From: Archegozetes longisetosus
Lineage: Eukaryota; Arthropoda; Arachnida; Sarcoptiformes; Trhypochthoniidae
Reading direction: 5' to 3'
Length of the DNA stretch: 64,000 bases
Assembly: GCA_018873245.2 (NCBI GenBank)
Contig: JAEMBT020000004.1
Location: 12,222,418-12,286,417, forward strand
Positions within the stretch are counted from its first letter, which is position 1; each line of letters opens with the position of its first letter. Below are positions 13,621 to 26,420 of the stretch, piece after piece. Under the pieces are notes generated by a model. The model searched no databases. It was not told where the DNA came from and worked only from the letters and a program-made list of their open reading frames with translations. The position numbers and the translations under genes were made by a program.

Positions 13621-14805
13621 GAGAGGAATGATATCTTGTTTGGCTATTATTGCTCTTGAAAGTTAGGCAATCAGTTTTGCAGACCATTTATGTGTTAAAT
13701 CATGTTAATTAAGTTAAAAAATATATTTGAATAGATTGTGGGTTAGCCACTAATATTCAAATGAAAATCAAATAAAATGCAAATTTAAAAAATGCGTACA
13801 AAATAATACATAGATTGCAATGAAAAAACTTATAAGAATAATAGTTTTTAATTTATATAAAGTGACGCTTATTCACTAGATTATAAGTATGTTTGTGTCC
13901 CAATTGTTCCAAATAAAACAAATGCTTATTTAGCAAATTACTTAAAGCGTTTGTATCAAAATTGTATGCAAATAAGCATCAAATATATATTTATGTATAT
14001 GATATAATATAAAAAGATTAAAAACTTGATTATAACTTGTATATAACTGATACAAATTACAAATAATGGGACCTTTCATCTTTCAATTTCAATAAAATAT
14101 AACCGACATTAAAACGGATTGCATCACAAATTGAGAAAACAGTATTTTGTAATGTACTATAAATGATTATTACACTTAATTTTCGCCATAGACTGATATG
14201 CGATATGAGGTTTACAATTAAAGGCACAAAATGACGTTCAACTCCTCATTTAATGGTTTGTTTTGTTGTAAAATAAGTCAGAAGTCGTTAATAATATATG
14301 GTGTTCATGTGTCTTCGAGCACGTAACAAACGTAACAAAATGCTAGTTCTTATGTGTTGTGTTCGCTCTTTTCTTATTGTTGAAAGGATCAGATTCTTAT
14401 CTAAGAAGAACTGAGAGAAAAATTGCAATTCAATTGTGATTACTTAAACCCGTATCATGTATACAGTTCACAAATAAGTCAATTAAATACTGGCGACTTG
14501 GTAAAACGTAGTTATAAAAATAATCAAAATAATTATAGAGATATTTAATCAGAGCTTAAGTATGTTTTTAAGAGTCAGGTAATCATTAACTCAAGTTTGT
14601 GATAAAGCGTTTTCAAAATCCAAAGAATGAGGTTTTGCCTTAATTGAAAATATCATTTTTCAATTAAAACAGATTTAGAGATCAAATAAACAAATAAAGA
14701 ATAAAATGATTAATACTTACATGTTAGGAAAGCGGTGATCAATATTAATCGAGATACGAGTTAACAATGTTTTCATATAACAGAATCATTTAAACAAACT
14801 TAATA
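10623..14805. other. Intergenic with a (GA)n microsatellite
   Basis: About 4.2 kb between the convergent beta-COP and Rap2 genes. It is AT-rich; the short open frames do not resemble proteins. The only clear structure is a GA microsatellite near 13587-13619. The right-hand part should include the Rap2 3' UTR. Confidence 0.45.
13587..13619. repeat. (GA)n microsatellite
   Basis: An uninterrupted AG dinucleotide run of about 33 bases, seen directly. It lies about 1.2 kb past the Rap2 stop codon. Confidence 0.9.
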
Positions 14806-15369
14806 TCAAAGTATATTACAGTGAAAACCGCAAATATTACAGCAATAATTCGGTTTCTCCTTAACAGTATTATAACTCATTTCGCGAACAACTTCAGCAA
14901 ATACTTCATTAACATTACACTTGTTCTTCGCTGAGGCCTCCATGAAAGGTGCAGACCAGAGCTGTGCCAAAGCCATCCCCTCCCCAATCGTAACTTCTCG
15001 TTGATTTTCAATATCTAACTTATTTCCGACCAAAAGAATGGGCACTCTATCGCTTCCTTTCACTCTTACGATCTGTTCCTTCATATTCTTGACGTCTTGA
15101 AATGTTTGATGAGATGTAATACTATAGACAACAACGAATCCCTGCCCGTTCTTTATATACAGGTCTCTCATTGAAGCGAACTGTTCTGTTCCAGCAGTGT
15201 CCAGGATTTCTAAAACACACGGCCCACCGTCCACTTCGATCTCTTTTCGGTAAAAGTCTTCAATAGTCGGGTCGTATTTTTCCATAAAAGTTCCCGAAAC
15301 GAACTGAACCGTAAGTGCAGACTTACCAACGCCTCCACTCCCGAGAACTACAACTTTGTATTCACGCAT
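14806..15369 (-). CDS. Rap2: Rap2 small GTPase
   Basis: Ras-family GTPase; Rap2 acts at membranes on cytoskeleton and MINK/TNIK kinase signalling. Single exon, 187 residues (human Rap2 about 183). G-box motifs are intact: P-loop GSGGVGKS (residues 10-17), effector loop YDPTIEDFY (32-40), DTAGTEQ (57-63), NKLD (116-119) and SAK (146-148). Phe at position 39, where Rap1 has Ser, identifies the Rap2 subfamily. The C-terminus ends in CNIL, a CAAX box whose final Leu predicts geranylgeranylation, with three upstream Cys (176, 177, 180) as possible palmitoylation sites. The N-terminus [10 protein letters not shown] is canonical, so the start is secure. It is intronless in the coding region; a 5' UTR intron cannot be excluded. 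Confidence 0.96.
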   Translation of the reverse strand: MREYKVVVLGSGGVGKSALTVQFVSGTFMEKYDPTIEDFYRKEIEVDGGPCVLEILDTAGTEQFASMRDLYIKNGQGFVVVYSITSHQTFQDVKNMKEQIVRVKGSDRVPILLVGNKLDIENQREVTIGEGMALAQLWSAPFMEASAKNKCNVNEVFAEVVREMSYNTVKEKPNYCCNICGFHCNIL

Positions 15370-16600
15370 TGTTTCTATTGATTTCTAGTGGTATTTGATA
15401 CTAATTCAATTATTGACTAATTGATGACTCGTTTGATTAAACCATTTAATCTGAATCTATTTCAAACTATTAAAGGTCAGAGTATTTATTATAACAACAA
15501 ATTCAACATTACTTTCAATTAAACCAATATTTTTGAAATCAAGTTCATTGACAATTAACAAAATTGATCCAATTTGTAATTAATTGATACCGAAATATCT
15601 TAAATGATAACAAGATATTGATATCAAATCTAAGAATCACTTCATTATTATTATTTAAAACAAATAGAGTTAAATCAACACTAATTTGTTGAACATATCA
15701 TGTGTTGAGTTAAGAGGCGTTTAAATCAGTTAAAAAACATTTAATTCCGTTGTTTTGCTGAGAAATAAACAAAAAACTGTTCATTTATTTCCTTCGTTCA
15801 ATTGAACATACAGCCAGCATTTAATGTTTAATATTGTTTTAGTTGTGACTTCTCTGTTGTGTTCAGTGAGTCATCACATGCAAGAAGACTAGCCTCCACT
15901 TAACTCAATGCCAATCACTTCAATTGACGCATACATTGGGCACAAAAACACACTAAAATCAAGTCTCTCTCAAATTGGTTTATAGCGCAAGTGCTGCCAT
16001 TTTAACCCATAAACACTGTATTGCTTTATATCGTAATACTTTTCCAATACATGAGCACAACAGAAGAAAGTTTTTTATCACTTCCGAAAACATGCCAAAC
16101 AGTGTTTAATACTAAAGCATATCGAAAAATGCAACAAAAGCTTTTAATTTATCTCTAAAAACATGATTTCCTATTCGAACTAATTGAAACTAAACATTTG
16201 CAAACTTTCAATAAGAAAATCAAGTTTTGGGTTGGATTGTATTGAGTCTATTTGAGGGCTCTATAGCACTAACTGAAGAATCTGCTATTCAGTTTCCATT
16301 TAGTGCTAATTAAAACTTTGAAAAGTGGGACTCAGTCTCTAGTATTTAAGTTGTCTTTTATAAACCAATTGTATTACTTAAGTACAGCACAATCGAGTTT
16401 TCAATATTTCTCTTTTCTTCTGTACTCCCATTTGAAATGTGAATATATTTTAACTTAATTGAAAGTAAGTTCCGCATCAGATCACTCCCAATCAAATACA
16501 CCAAGTCTCGTAATAACAAATAAAAGTAATACTATTGACAGATAAGTATCTTATTTATACTCAATTATTCAAAAAGCGAGAAATCTATTTTTTTCTAATC

Positions 16601-16626
16601 AAATCAATCAAAATTTTGATTGATTT
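16601..16626. repeat. Perfect 26-bp palindrome
   Basis: The 13-base half AAATCAATCAAAA is immediately followed by its exact reverse complement, with no spacer. It lies about 1.2 kb upstream of the Rap2 start codon. Function unknown. Confidence 0.85.
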
Positions 16627-17232
16627 TTCGGTTGGTTATAACCTATATCACTATAATATTAAGTAATCAACTTTCATAATGTTGATTATATCCTATAAGT
16701 TTTAGGCAACGCTTTTTTAGGTCTAACCTTATTCTAAAGCAAACACAATTTATTTAAACTACACTTAAGTTTTGAGTAGAGCCTAAAACGTAAAAATGAC
16801 ACACGATTTGGCAGCTTAATCATAAAAATAAGTATCTTGTAATTTATATTTGAGGCAATCCATTGTTGATTAATTTAAGTATGAATCAAAAATGTCAAAC
16901 GTTTTATAAATAATAATTTTTCATGTGACAAGGCGACAGGTTACTGTATTCTTATTTAGAATATTGTCAATGCTCAAAAACAGTATATTTTGTGTCGATC
17001 CTATGAGAAGTTGACATAAGCGATACCATGTTCTCACTCCTTCCATCTAAGAAATAATGTCAGCTAAAGATCAATATTACAAAAGTTGAAAAAACTTTTT
17101 TGTAGTTAACATTAATTTTAAGAGCCGATTATAATTTTCTTCAACCATTTTCATTATTTATTGTGTGCAAAAACTATTTATAAAACTTATAGAGCACGAT
17201 AATAATATTTTTAAATTTTTGAATTTCTTTTT

Positions 17233-17270
17233 AAAAAAGGTTTATTCTGTAAAACTTTTAAACCTTTTTT
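17233..17270. repeat. Hairpin, 12-bp stem
   Basis: Arms at 17233-17244 (AAAAAAGGTTTA) and 17259-17270 are perfect reverse complements around a 14-base loop. Probably incidental in AT-rich DNA. Confidence 0.7.
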
Positions 17271-18961
17271 CTTTTTTGTAAAGCTATTGAGGAGGGCCAT
17301 AACGTGACATTTTTCTTATTAGAAGCTCGTTTAGTTAAGATTGCGATAATACGTACAATTTTTCTAACATTTTTCACAACAATCAGATTGAAGTCGATTA
17401 ATGAAACCATTTAAAATGACAGGATAAGTTCTTTTTGAGTTGATAATTGTTGGTTTTGATCATGCCAGTTTGCATTCAATTTATTTATTCAATTGGACAA
17501 TAAAGTTTCTTAGAAAATACTTTTAGCCTGTAATCCGTGTTTTATTTAGCCGTTCATTTTTAAGACCCTTAAAATGTATTCTGAACTTCTTTTCTGTTTA
17601 TGTAAGTGTATCTTTCGCTCATAAAAAATGAAGAACAGTATTCTTTTCTGCTAAAACTAAGCTTAAGTATATTGTATAGCATTAAACTTAAGTATAAAAC
17701 TCGTAATTAGGTATGTCATACATGATAGCCAACGTTAGGTAATACCTATTAGCTTAACCTTAAACTTTAATCGTGATATTAAGGCTTTATATTTTAATGA
17801 GACTTTCACACCATATCTAAAACATAATTTAGAAGCTTAAAAATCGTGAACTAATTGATCTTTTCTTCAATTATTTGAACTATTCTTGTGGATATGTTCG
17901 TTTTTGTCTGACGAGTCGATTTTACTTTTAATGAATTAACCATTCTTTTAAAAACTGGATTTTAAGAATAGAAGTGTTCTCTTATTAAAATTAATGAACT
18001 AAAACACCTTTATTTATAAAAGTGCAACTCATTTAAAAAGAAACATAATAAAAGAATCTATAATTGTCTTTTCAAACAGTTTGATCAAAACAGATCAAAC
18101 TATTTTTTAATCAAAACTGATTGGTTCACAAATGAAAGGACTGTCACTTTCGATCAATAATAAGATTAACCTAAATAGCAATTTTCATATAATGCTTATT
18201 ATTTCTAATGAATAAAGACTTGAAATCTTTGATGTTTAACTCAATGCATGTCATTAATGTCTATAACATTTGGCTTAAAAACCGGAATTTATTAGGTTTG
18301 AAACCTTTTTCAACATTAGAACAGATGCTATTAATAGAAAGTTAGGGTATATTATAATAAATTTTGAAAATTCAATTAACGATTAATCAATATGTCAGGT
18401 ATGAAAAGTCAATGCACTCTTAAAAAAGGCTGAGCTTTTGTGTAAGGAATCAGATTTAAAGTTTGAGCTCAACACAAACATCTAACATGAACTGTTGATA
18501 AATTATTTTCTAGCGAATAAATTTGAATGTATCAGTCAATATAACGTTAAGCAGTTGTAGAAGCGGTAGTCACAAGTTCAATCAATCGACAACAAATCGA
18601 TAATTTCAACAACTTTTTCATTTATTTTTTACTACAAATTTGATGACAAATCTTTTATTTTGATCGGTCAAACCTATGCTTTTGAAAGAAATGACTTTTA
18701 GTACAGCGAAAACTATTAACATAATATGATATATATAACTAATGTGTAGTATACAAGTCGATAAATCACAGATTGCTTTTTAATTGAAATTTAGTGCCCA
18801 ATAGAGAACTGTCACTCTGCTTTATGGTTACAATAAATTATGTATCTTTTCGAGCAATTTATATTAGAAAAAAACACAGAATAAATCTTTCTCCAATTTA
18901 TTTGGTTTGAACAGAAAATTGATTGATAGCGCACAATAAGTCATGTATTTTAATATGAGCG

Positions 18962-21900
18962 TTAGCTCTCCAAACCAGAGATGACATCATGTGATCGCCC
19001 GAATTGAGTCGACAAGACTTGTATCAGTGACTTCCTTTTGAATCTTGCCGCTTCTGCAATTACCTCCTTTAATAAATAGTCGCCGAGTGGACCTTTTACA
19101 TGGGACAATTCACGCAACAATTCGTCAAAATCTAGGAAAAGTTTTTGATCAAACATCATAATCAAAATAAATAATACATTCAATGAAAAGAGCAAACGAA
19201 TTGATTAATGACTTATATACATTATCTACTCTGTTGTAAATACTCACTTCTTCCAGGTTTCCGAACTAATTTGAATAAATATTTTTTGAGCTCAAACTCT
19301 TCTGCAGTGAAATGCAATTTTTTATTATTAATCGTATTATCAGTTCCGTTGTGGTCGACATGATTGGTAAGAGTTGGTGATTGAGGTGATTCTGAATTGA
19401 CGATTCTGCCGTTGACCGGCATAAAAGTTGGCACATTTGGTCTGAAACTGGTGTTTCGCACTCCTAATGGACTATTATTCACATTGACATTATTAATGCC
19501 TAAAACTTCTATTTCAGGTTTGGGCGTAACTTGATTTATCATTTCAATTTGATTATCTTTATCGTTATGATTATTTAATGAGACATCATTATCTATTATC
19601 GATTCCGCAGAGACATCAACATTTGAAAGCTGTGGCGTTTGCGCTGCTGATAAGCTTGAACTTAATGGTGAACTAGTTTTATCATGAACAGAATCTTTTG
19701 GCCAAGACTTAGGTGGAATTATCACTACTTTCGGACTTTCACTATTATTTAACAGATTGTTTGGGACTGGCTGTGAAGTCAAGTCCTTATTTCTTACATT
19801 ACCTAGGTTGCCGTTTGCAACATTCTTAACAGATTCTTTAAGTAAAGGCGTTGTGGTTTGTAATGGAGATGCAATTGTCTGATTTGGCGAAACAGGTGAG
19901 AGAGGTTGTGCTAAAGGAGAACCTGGTGGTGGACTAGGACTAAAAGGCCTTTGAATTGGAAAATCTTTAGGCAGTGGTCCAGGTTTTCGTTTGGGTTTTG
20001 GGCCACTCATGTAATTATCAGAAGCTAAACGTTTTGCTGCTCTGACAGGAGATGATCCGCCACTACCGACCAGATCGATGTCCGCTTCGTCAATCATCAT
20101 CATTCCTCGCTTGTCTACTTTGAATGGATTGCCGAACATATGCTGTCTAACAGGTGTTGATTCCAATTCACGTAATGGTAATGGCATTCGTTTGAGATAT
20201 TCCTGATAATTGCCCATCTGACTAATTGGTAGGCTATGGAGTTGGTCTTCGTCTTGATACTTAATCGAAGAGGTGTGCTTTTGCAAGAAATTGGTCCGCA
20301 TTCGAAATATTTGATCTAACAGTTCATGTCTATTGATGTCGAAAGCATTGCGATAACACTGAGTTTTTGATTCAAATGACTGTTTGTCTCTAAATCTGAT
20401 TAAAAAACCGGGAAATTCATTCAGTTCATTCTTGAGATTTGCGAATCGTTGCGATAGCAATGGATTAGAACAGAGTCCATTCTCACTGATCTTTCTCATA
20501 TTACTTGTGTTATTGAGGACACGGGTGCCTTCAATGGTGACGGGTTTTGTGGCTCCAACAGAAGCGACTAGTTTTTCATATTCTGCTTTGGCTGCATTTT
20601 TAAGTTTCTTCAAATAGTTAAGTACAGTAAAGCCGAGACAGTTCTCCATTTGGTCGGGCACTAGGTTTGGTGCTCCCATTCGCTGTAGTGCTCGTTTTAG
20701 TGGTGAGGCGTAATAGAGTGGCATTATTTTAAGATAATTATCAAACTGAACTTTCCATTCTCTAGTAGGTTTTCCCTGATGTAATTTAAATAAGTCGTCC
20801 AGAAGTGGCAACAAAATTGGGTAATTGTATGGCAACACAAACAGATTAACACATGTCAAATTTGTACTCGCTTTCAGATAGCCAAACGGTAGACCTAATT
20901 CAGAACTTTTATGGCTATTACTCACAAAGACCTGCCATGCGATATGAGGCTGTTTTCGGGATAATATGAACTGCGTTAAGGGACTCGGTTCTAATTCGTA
21001 TTTGTCAAATGGAAGATTTTCAATGACTGCTGGCTCCGAGTTGGCGCACGTGAACTTTACAATGGGGTGTGCTGTTCGTGGCTGTAGTGATGGACAACTC
21101 AGATCAGGCCAAAAAGATTCAGGTATTGGCCAATGGCCCACTGAATAACCCTTTTGAGCTGATCTTTGAACATAAATTAATTTTCTAGTGCTATGCCATG
21201 ACTTTACGTTCCCGTTGATATCGTTCATATTGATATTATTACTATTATTCATATAATTATTTGAACTATTTTTTACCATTATTCCCATTCATAGATAAAA
21301 GTTCTTTATTTAATTCACTATTATTAGAAAGTTCTTCTTCGTTAGGTATTATCACAGGCGGATCGGGTCCAACCTTTTCAAAATTGATCACAACTCCACC
21401 ATGTATCCGTTGAATCAGTTGATCAAGACTTGCCATTAATGTTCTTTGAGATGTCACACAATAAGAACGACCTGCAAAAAATCATTAAGATTACTAAATT
21501 TTTGACAAAGATGATCCGACTTAATTAGTATATATTTAAATCTGATGTTATCATAACTATGTCCTTAATATAGTTAAATCTATTTTTGCCAATACGTACG
21601 TCAAAGCGTGCGCTGACAACTGGGACGTCATGTCGCCCCTAAAGGCATTGAGTTCGTGAAAGAATTGCCACAAAAATTGAACAGAATAAGTTATTACTTA
21701 CCTCCTGTCACGTCACACATTGCATTGATTGGTGACTCATCCGAAGGCACTGAAAAATTGTTATTTAATGAACTAATATTGTCATTGGGAGAATTATAAG
21801 TTCCGGTCAATCGTAACACTACTGAGAAGAGTCTTTGATCCCAACGAAACGGCTCTTTCGTCAATTCGGACCCAGGAACTGATGAATGCATGGGAAGATT

Positions 21901-23115
21901 GAGTTCTTCGTAAACGCCTGAAGTATTGCTAATTTTTCCACCATCTGTTATCACTATAATAACTGACGGTTCAAGAAAGAAGGGACATCTTCCTTGACCG
22001 TAGGTGTCTATTCCCGTCTGCATTCTATTTATGTTCAATAAATCGAAAGCGTTCTTAAGTGCTGGACCTAATGTTGTCATTCCAGTTGCCGTCAAATTCT
22101 TTAATTCGTTCATGAATACGACGTGACTCTCTTTCCAACCGGCCTTTCAATTAATAATCAAATGGTAAGATTAAGTCACATAAAAGCTCAACTCATTCAT
22201 AATACTTATTAAAGACTAATTTGTCATCACTTACTTTGATATTATTTGGTGAATCTTCAAACGTTAACAACATATACCTATCTCCACGACTCGCGGCATC
22301 GCGTTGTCTGAGCTGTCAATACAAATGATAGAAAATTTTAACTCAATTGTAGTTTTAATAATTGTTGAAACTTGCAAATAATTTATGATTGGCATCAACT
22401 TTTCTTTTAATAACGATTAAATGATAATAATAAATGTATTTTAAAATTATTCTTCTTTCTATTGAAATGACTCTTAATGAAATAACTGATAGTTACCGAC
22501 AAAGAGAAATTCAATTAAACTAAATAACTTAAAAGCTGGATTAGAACTTCGACAAGTTATCGGTAAAAAGCTTACAACTTTAGGATAATTCAATTTGACA
22601 CAAAAATTGTGACCAAAGGACCTAAAACAGAGGTACTAACTTAGGCATAAATAAAAGAAGAAAAATATAACAAAAATAGTGATAAATATAATTTGATCAC
22701 TTTAATAATACTTAAAGTAACGATAATTGAATTGATTTTAAGAAAAATTAGGGGGCAAAAAGTTGATCTAAAGTTATGAATCGTTCAGTTCAATAGAGAC
22801 GTAATAAATGGCAAAACTCGTACTGACATCTATAGCAACAGTGATAAGACGTATATTAATAGATTGAGAGAGAGAGTGAATACTCGGCATTCAACTGAAT
22901 GCATTAAATGGCGTCTCATTCATATATAGGGCGTCCCAATAATGTTGAGGTTCAATAATTTTTATAAAATTAAATAAATTGTTTCGATCAATTCAAACCT
23001 TTAAAAACTTTTCGACCGCATCTTTTGCAACATCTAATAGAGTGGGTCTGGCGCCGAAGTGTGTCCTTTGGTTCATAGACCCACTCGTGTCGATGAGGAA
23101 CACAATTATAGTCAT
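18962..23115 (-). CDS. INTS6: Integrator complex subunit 6 (INTS6)
   Basis: Subunit of the nuclear Integrator complex, which cleaves snRNA 3' ends and terminates paused transcripts. Exons read on the minus strand: 22999-23115, 22235-22312, 21702-22143, one starting at 21471, one ending at 19248, and 18962-19131. The N-terminus is a von Willebrand A domain with the MIDAS motif DTSGS (residues 9-13) and ITDGGK. Further blocks match the family: ELTKEPFRWDQRLFSVVLRL, VVINFEKVGPDP, FDKYELEPSPLTQFIL, and a C-terminal box beginning RKPGR that rejoins LSHVKGPLGDYLLKEVIAEA. A Pro/Ser/Asn-rich linker separates the halves. Between GPDPP and WHSTRKLIYVQ the frame shifts. A weak intron at 21202-21355 restores phase and gives about 958 residues; a one-base difference in an A6 run near 21276 is the alternative. 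Confidence 0.93.
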
Positions 23116-25552
23116 GTTATGCCTGACTCAGTGTCCGAACCCTTAATGCCAGTCAAGTCAGGCTCGACTCACTCGCACTCAAACCCAACTCATTGCTATC
23201 TCTCTCTCCCTATCGAACAATCGCTACTTTTCTCATAGGTTCTAAAAGCATAGCTAAATAATAAGTACAAACATCAATAACGGCCACCAATTTTTCGTTT
23301 CATTTGGGATAATTTAGTGTATTTTGTTGTGAATTTCTTATTTATTTAATGCGTAATACATTTGTTTATGAAAAACCCTAAGGATTACGTGAATAAAATC
23401 GAATTAATTATTTTGAACTTTGAAACCATACCTCAACTAATACTTATTATGACAATTAATTGTTCAATTTCTTTTCAGATATAGTTTGATTATATAATTT
23501 TAGACAATTTATTAATATAGTGATTAGCAATATTTCACAACTATTTCTATGATATAGACTGAAAAACTTGAGTAACGTTTAAGTGAATAAGTTTTGACGT
23601 AAGACTAACTGCTTTCGTATTATTCGTTAGGACTTGAAGATAATAAGTTTGAAAGTGCAACATTTATCTCATTTGCAATCATTAAATTTGATGCAATTTA
23701 TTAAATTAATTAGAATTGTAACGCTTATTCTTAAAAATGTTTGTATTTTAAGAAAGTTTTTAAGCATTTCAATTAAGTTTATGGCTATAGATTGCGCTAT
23801 ATTTGTGCGTAACACTACAATACACGCACGTTATTGCATAGCGAGAAACACAAACACTGAGATAAGGAATCTGAGGATTTCATTGCGCAAAATTACAGAA
23901 TACGTACAACTAACCATACAATCAATTTTAGATGAGTCTTAAGTGTGACAAATAATTTTAGCCAAGTACTTATTTCTAATTTTGAAAACTGTAAAGTTTG
24001 ATTAAATTGCATTTTTGTCGAACAAAGTTTTGATTAGTCTTAAAAATTGATTGACGTTTAACTAATTAAAGTACTAACATTAGCCAAACAGTTTGAATAA
24101 ATGACAAAATCGATGAACATTGACCTAATGTGTAAATAGACTATAGCTGTAATATAACTGAAAAGTGAATCACCAAATTATAATCAAATCAGATAAAACT
24201 GTTCGTTGTCTATACTAAAGATGAAGTTAGACTATTGTGGACTTGATCACTATAAAACTGTCAATAATTTTTTACTTTGAAAAACGATACCAAAAGCTGT
24301 CTGTAATTTAATTCTTTTTAATGGTTTTTCTGTCTTATGTATCTTTTACTCTTGAGATTGAATTCAAGCATAATTAGTACAGTATATGAGCTATACATAG
24401 ATCGCGATAAAAAATTATTGAATTGCAAAAACATGTTATTAAAGTAAAAATAGCATTAAATTAGTGATGAATTGTGCACATTAGTTAAGAATAAAGAAGC
24501 TGCAACCAAAACCAGGAATCAGAAAACCGTTTGAAAGCTTTTAAAATTAAAAATAGATTTAGTTTTTCACTAACATGTTACTGCTTTATGAAGAGTGTGA
24601 CAAGTGTCAATACGTGCGCTTTTCAATGGGCTGTATTGCTTACGAATTTGTTTTTCTTTTGGTCATTATAAAGTTAAGAGTGACTGTAACTCGCGTGCGA
24701 CAGTTTATTTGTATTCAGATTTACAGATGGCTCCAAGCTGAGTCATTTCAATTTGCCAACATTTATGTCAAAATTTTCAGATTTCTCAAATTCTGTTGAG
24801 AAGTGAAAGCATGCACTCACATTGCAATTCAACCTTAGAAGTAGTATCTCACAGAATAAAACAGAACCAGTGGCGTAGCCGTTCGAGTTAAACCTGAGTA
24901 GAGTTACGGTATTGATTTGCAATTTATACTTATTATAATGATTATGGAAGCTAATTCAACTCAAATTACCAATAAAATTAAGTGAAAAGTATTTCTACTC
25001 AACGATATAGCTATTACGCCACTGTTATTCTTTAAAACGTATGATTGGATAGAAATGGCAACGCTGCCAATCCTATCAATTGTCACAATATGCTAATAGC
25101 ATTAACTTTTCAGCTTATTCCAAACTAAATCTCGATTTCTAGATAGTGGCACAACTAAATACTGACTTTATTTTAATATTTCGGGGTTTGACGCAAAAAT
25201 AGTTTAGATGATTTAGCCTGAAAATTAGTCAACACTTATAAAATTCCGAAAATTCAGATTAAAAAGTTCTGAAATAATAATAAAATTTCAGTTTGAAAGT
25301 AAAAGCTTGTAATGGGCGAAAAAAACTTAGGCCTTTTTAATAGCTTGTGAACGCATAAAATAGAGGGCTCCATAAGTAGCAAATAGCAATAAATAGTATT
25401 GTTTTTAATCTTGTTTTGAACTTTAATCTCGATATCAGTGGCGGACCTGTTAGTTATTTGCCAAAACAATTTTATTTCTCACGTGTTTTTGTTGTTGTTT
25501 TTCCGGTCACTCTTACGAAGCTTTAAGTAAATAATTAAAGTATTTAAGCAAA
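23116..25552. other. Intergenic between divergent INTS6 and NTMT1
   Basis: About 2.4 kb between two genes transcribed away from each other, so it should carry both promoters. The open frames at 23634-23942 and 24575-24799 show no family resemblance and are AT-driven. No RNA gene or repeat is recognised. Confidence 0.45.
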
Positions 25553-26352
25553 ATGTCAATAAATGGAATGAAACTCGATAATGAATTCTACACAAAAGGA
25601 AAGTCTTACTGGGATACAATCGAGCCAACAGTCGGAGGAATGCTCGGAGGATTCACTCAAATCACTTCAGTCGACATCAAGGCCTCGACTCGTTTATTGA
25701 ATAATTATTTTGAGACAATCGAGCAAAAGAAAAATTGCACTGAAAGACAAGAAAAGACGCGGGCCTTGGACTGTGGGGCAGGTATCCAAACATTTTAATT
25801 AGTACATCACATTAATTGTTTAAAATAAAACAAACGGTTAAGAGTTAATGATTATAAACTTATTTAAATGTTTATTAAGGCATCGGAAGAGTGACCAAAC
25901 ACTTATTACTCAATTTTTTTGATTGCGTCGATCTTTTGGAACAAAACGAAAACTTCCTGAAAGAAACGAAAACCTATTTGGGGGAAGAACGTTATGAAAG
26001 AATCGGAAATTTAATAAATAATGGCTTACAAGACTTTATACCAGACCCTAATGTAAAATATGACTGTATTTGGTGCCAATGGGTTACTGGACATCTAACT
26101 GATGATGACTTTAAGACTTTTCTGATGAGATGTAAATCAGTGCTCAAACAACCAAATGGAATGATTTTTATAAAAGATAATACAACCTCTTCTGATGAAT
26201 GTGATGATGACCATAAAGACAGTTCGGTAACTCGACCCAATTGGCTTTTGCTTGAAATCTTCGCCAAAGCGGGTCTGACTGTTGTAGCAGAAAGAAAGCA
26301 ATACAAAATGCCTAAAGGTTTATATCCTGTCAAAATGTTTGCTCTCAAATAG
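25553..26352 (+). CDS. NTMT1: N-terminal Xaa-Pro-Lys N-methyltransferase 1
   Basis: S-adenosylmethionine-dependent enzyme that methylates the alpha-amino group of proteins starting X-Pro-Lys after Met removal (RCC1 is the classic substrate). Two exons, 25553-25781 and 25880-26352, joined in frame inside the SAM-binding loop; 233 residues (human 223). Diagnostic blocks: FYTKGKSYWDTIEPTVGGML near the N-terminus, motif I LDCGAGIGRV (residues 72-81), LGEERYERIGNLINNGLQDF, CIWCQWVTGHLTDDDF with the aromatic and Asp positions that hold the substrate tail, and IKDN. It ends FALK like the vertebrate FALR. The 3' end faces that of the AP-5 beta gene, 68 bp away. Confidence 0.96.
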
Positions 26353-26420
26353 TTGTTAATTATAAAAAAATCACGAATTCAATCGAATTATTTGCATAAA
26401 CTCATTTAATTGATGTAAAA

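Larger units (their letters stand above)
15370..18961. other. Intergenic, several palindromes
   Basis: 3.6 kb between the Rap2 start and the INTS6 stop, both on the minus strand. It should contain the Rap2 promoter and 5' UTR and the INTS6 3' UTR. No coding region is recognised. It holds a perfect 26-bp palindrome (16601-16626), a 12-bp-stem hairpin (17233-17270) and a 9-bp-stem hairpin (18078-18101). Confidence 0.5.

Noticed and set aside
23634..23942. Open frame of 102 codons upstream of NTMT1
   Set aside because: Ile/Leu/Arg-rich chance reading in AT-rich DNA with no recognisable family.
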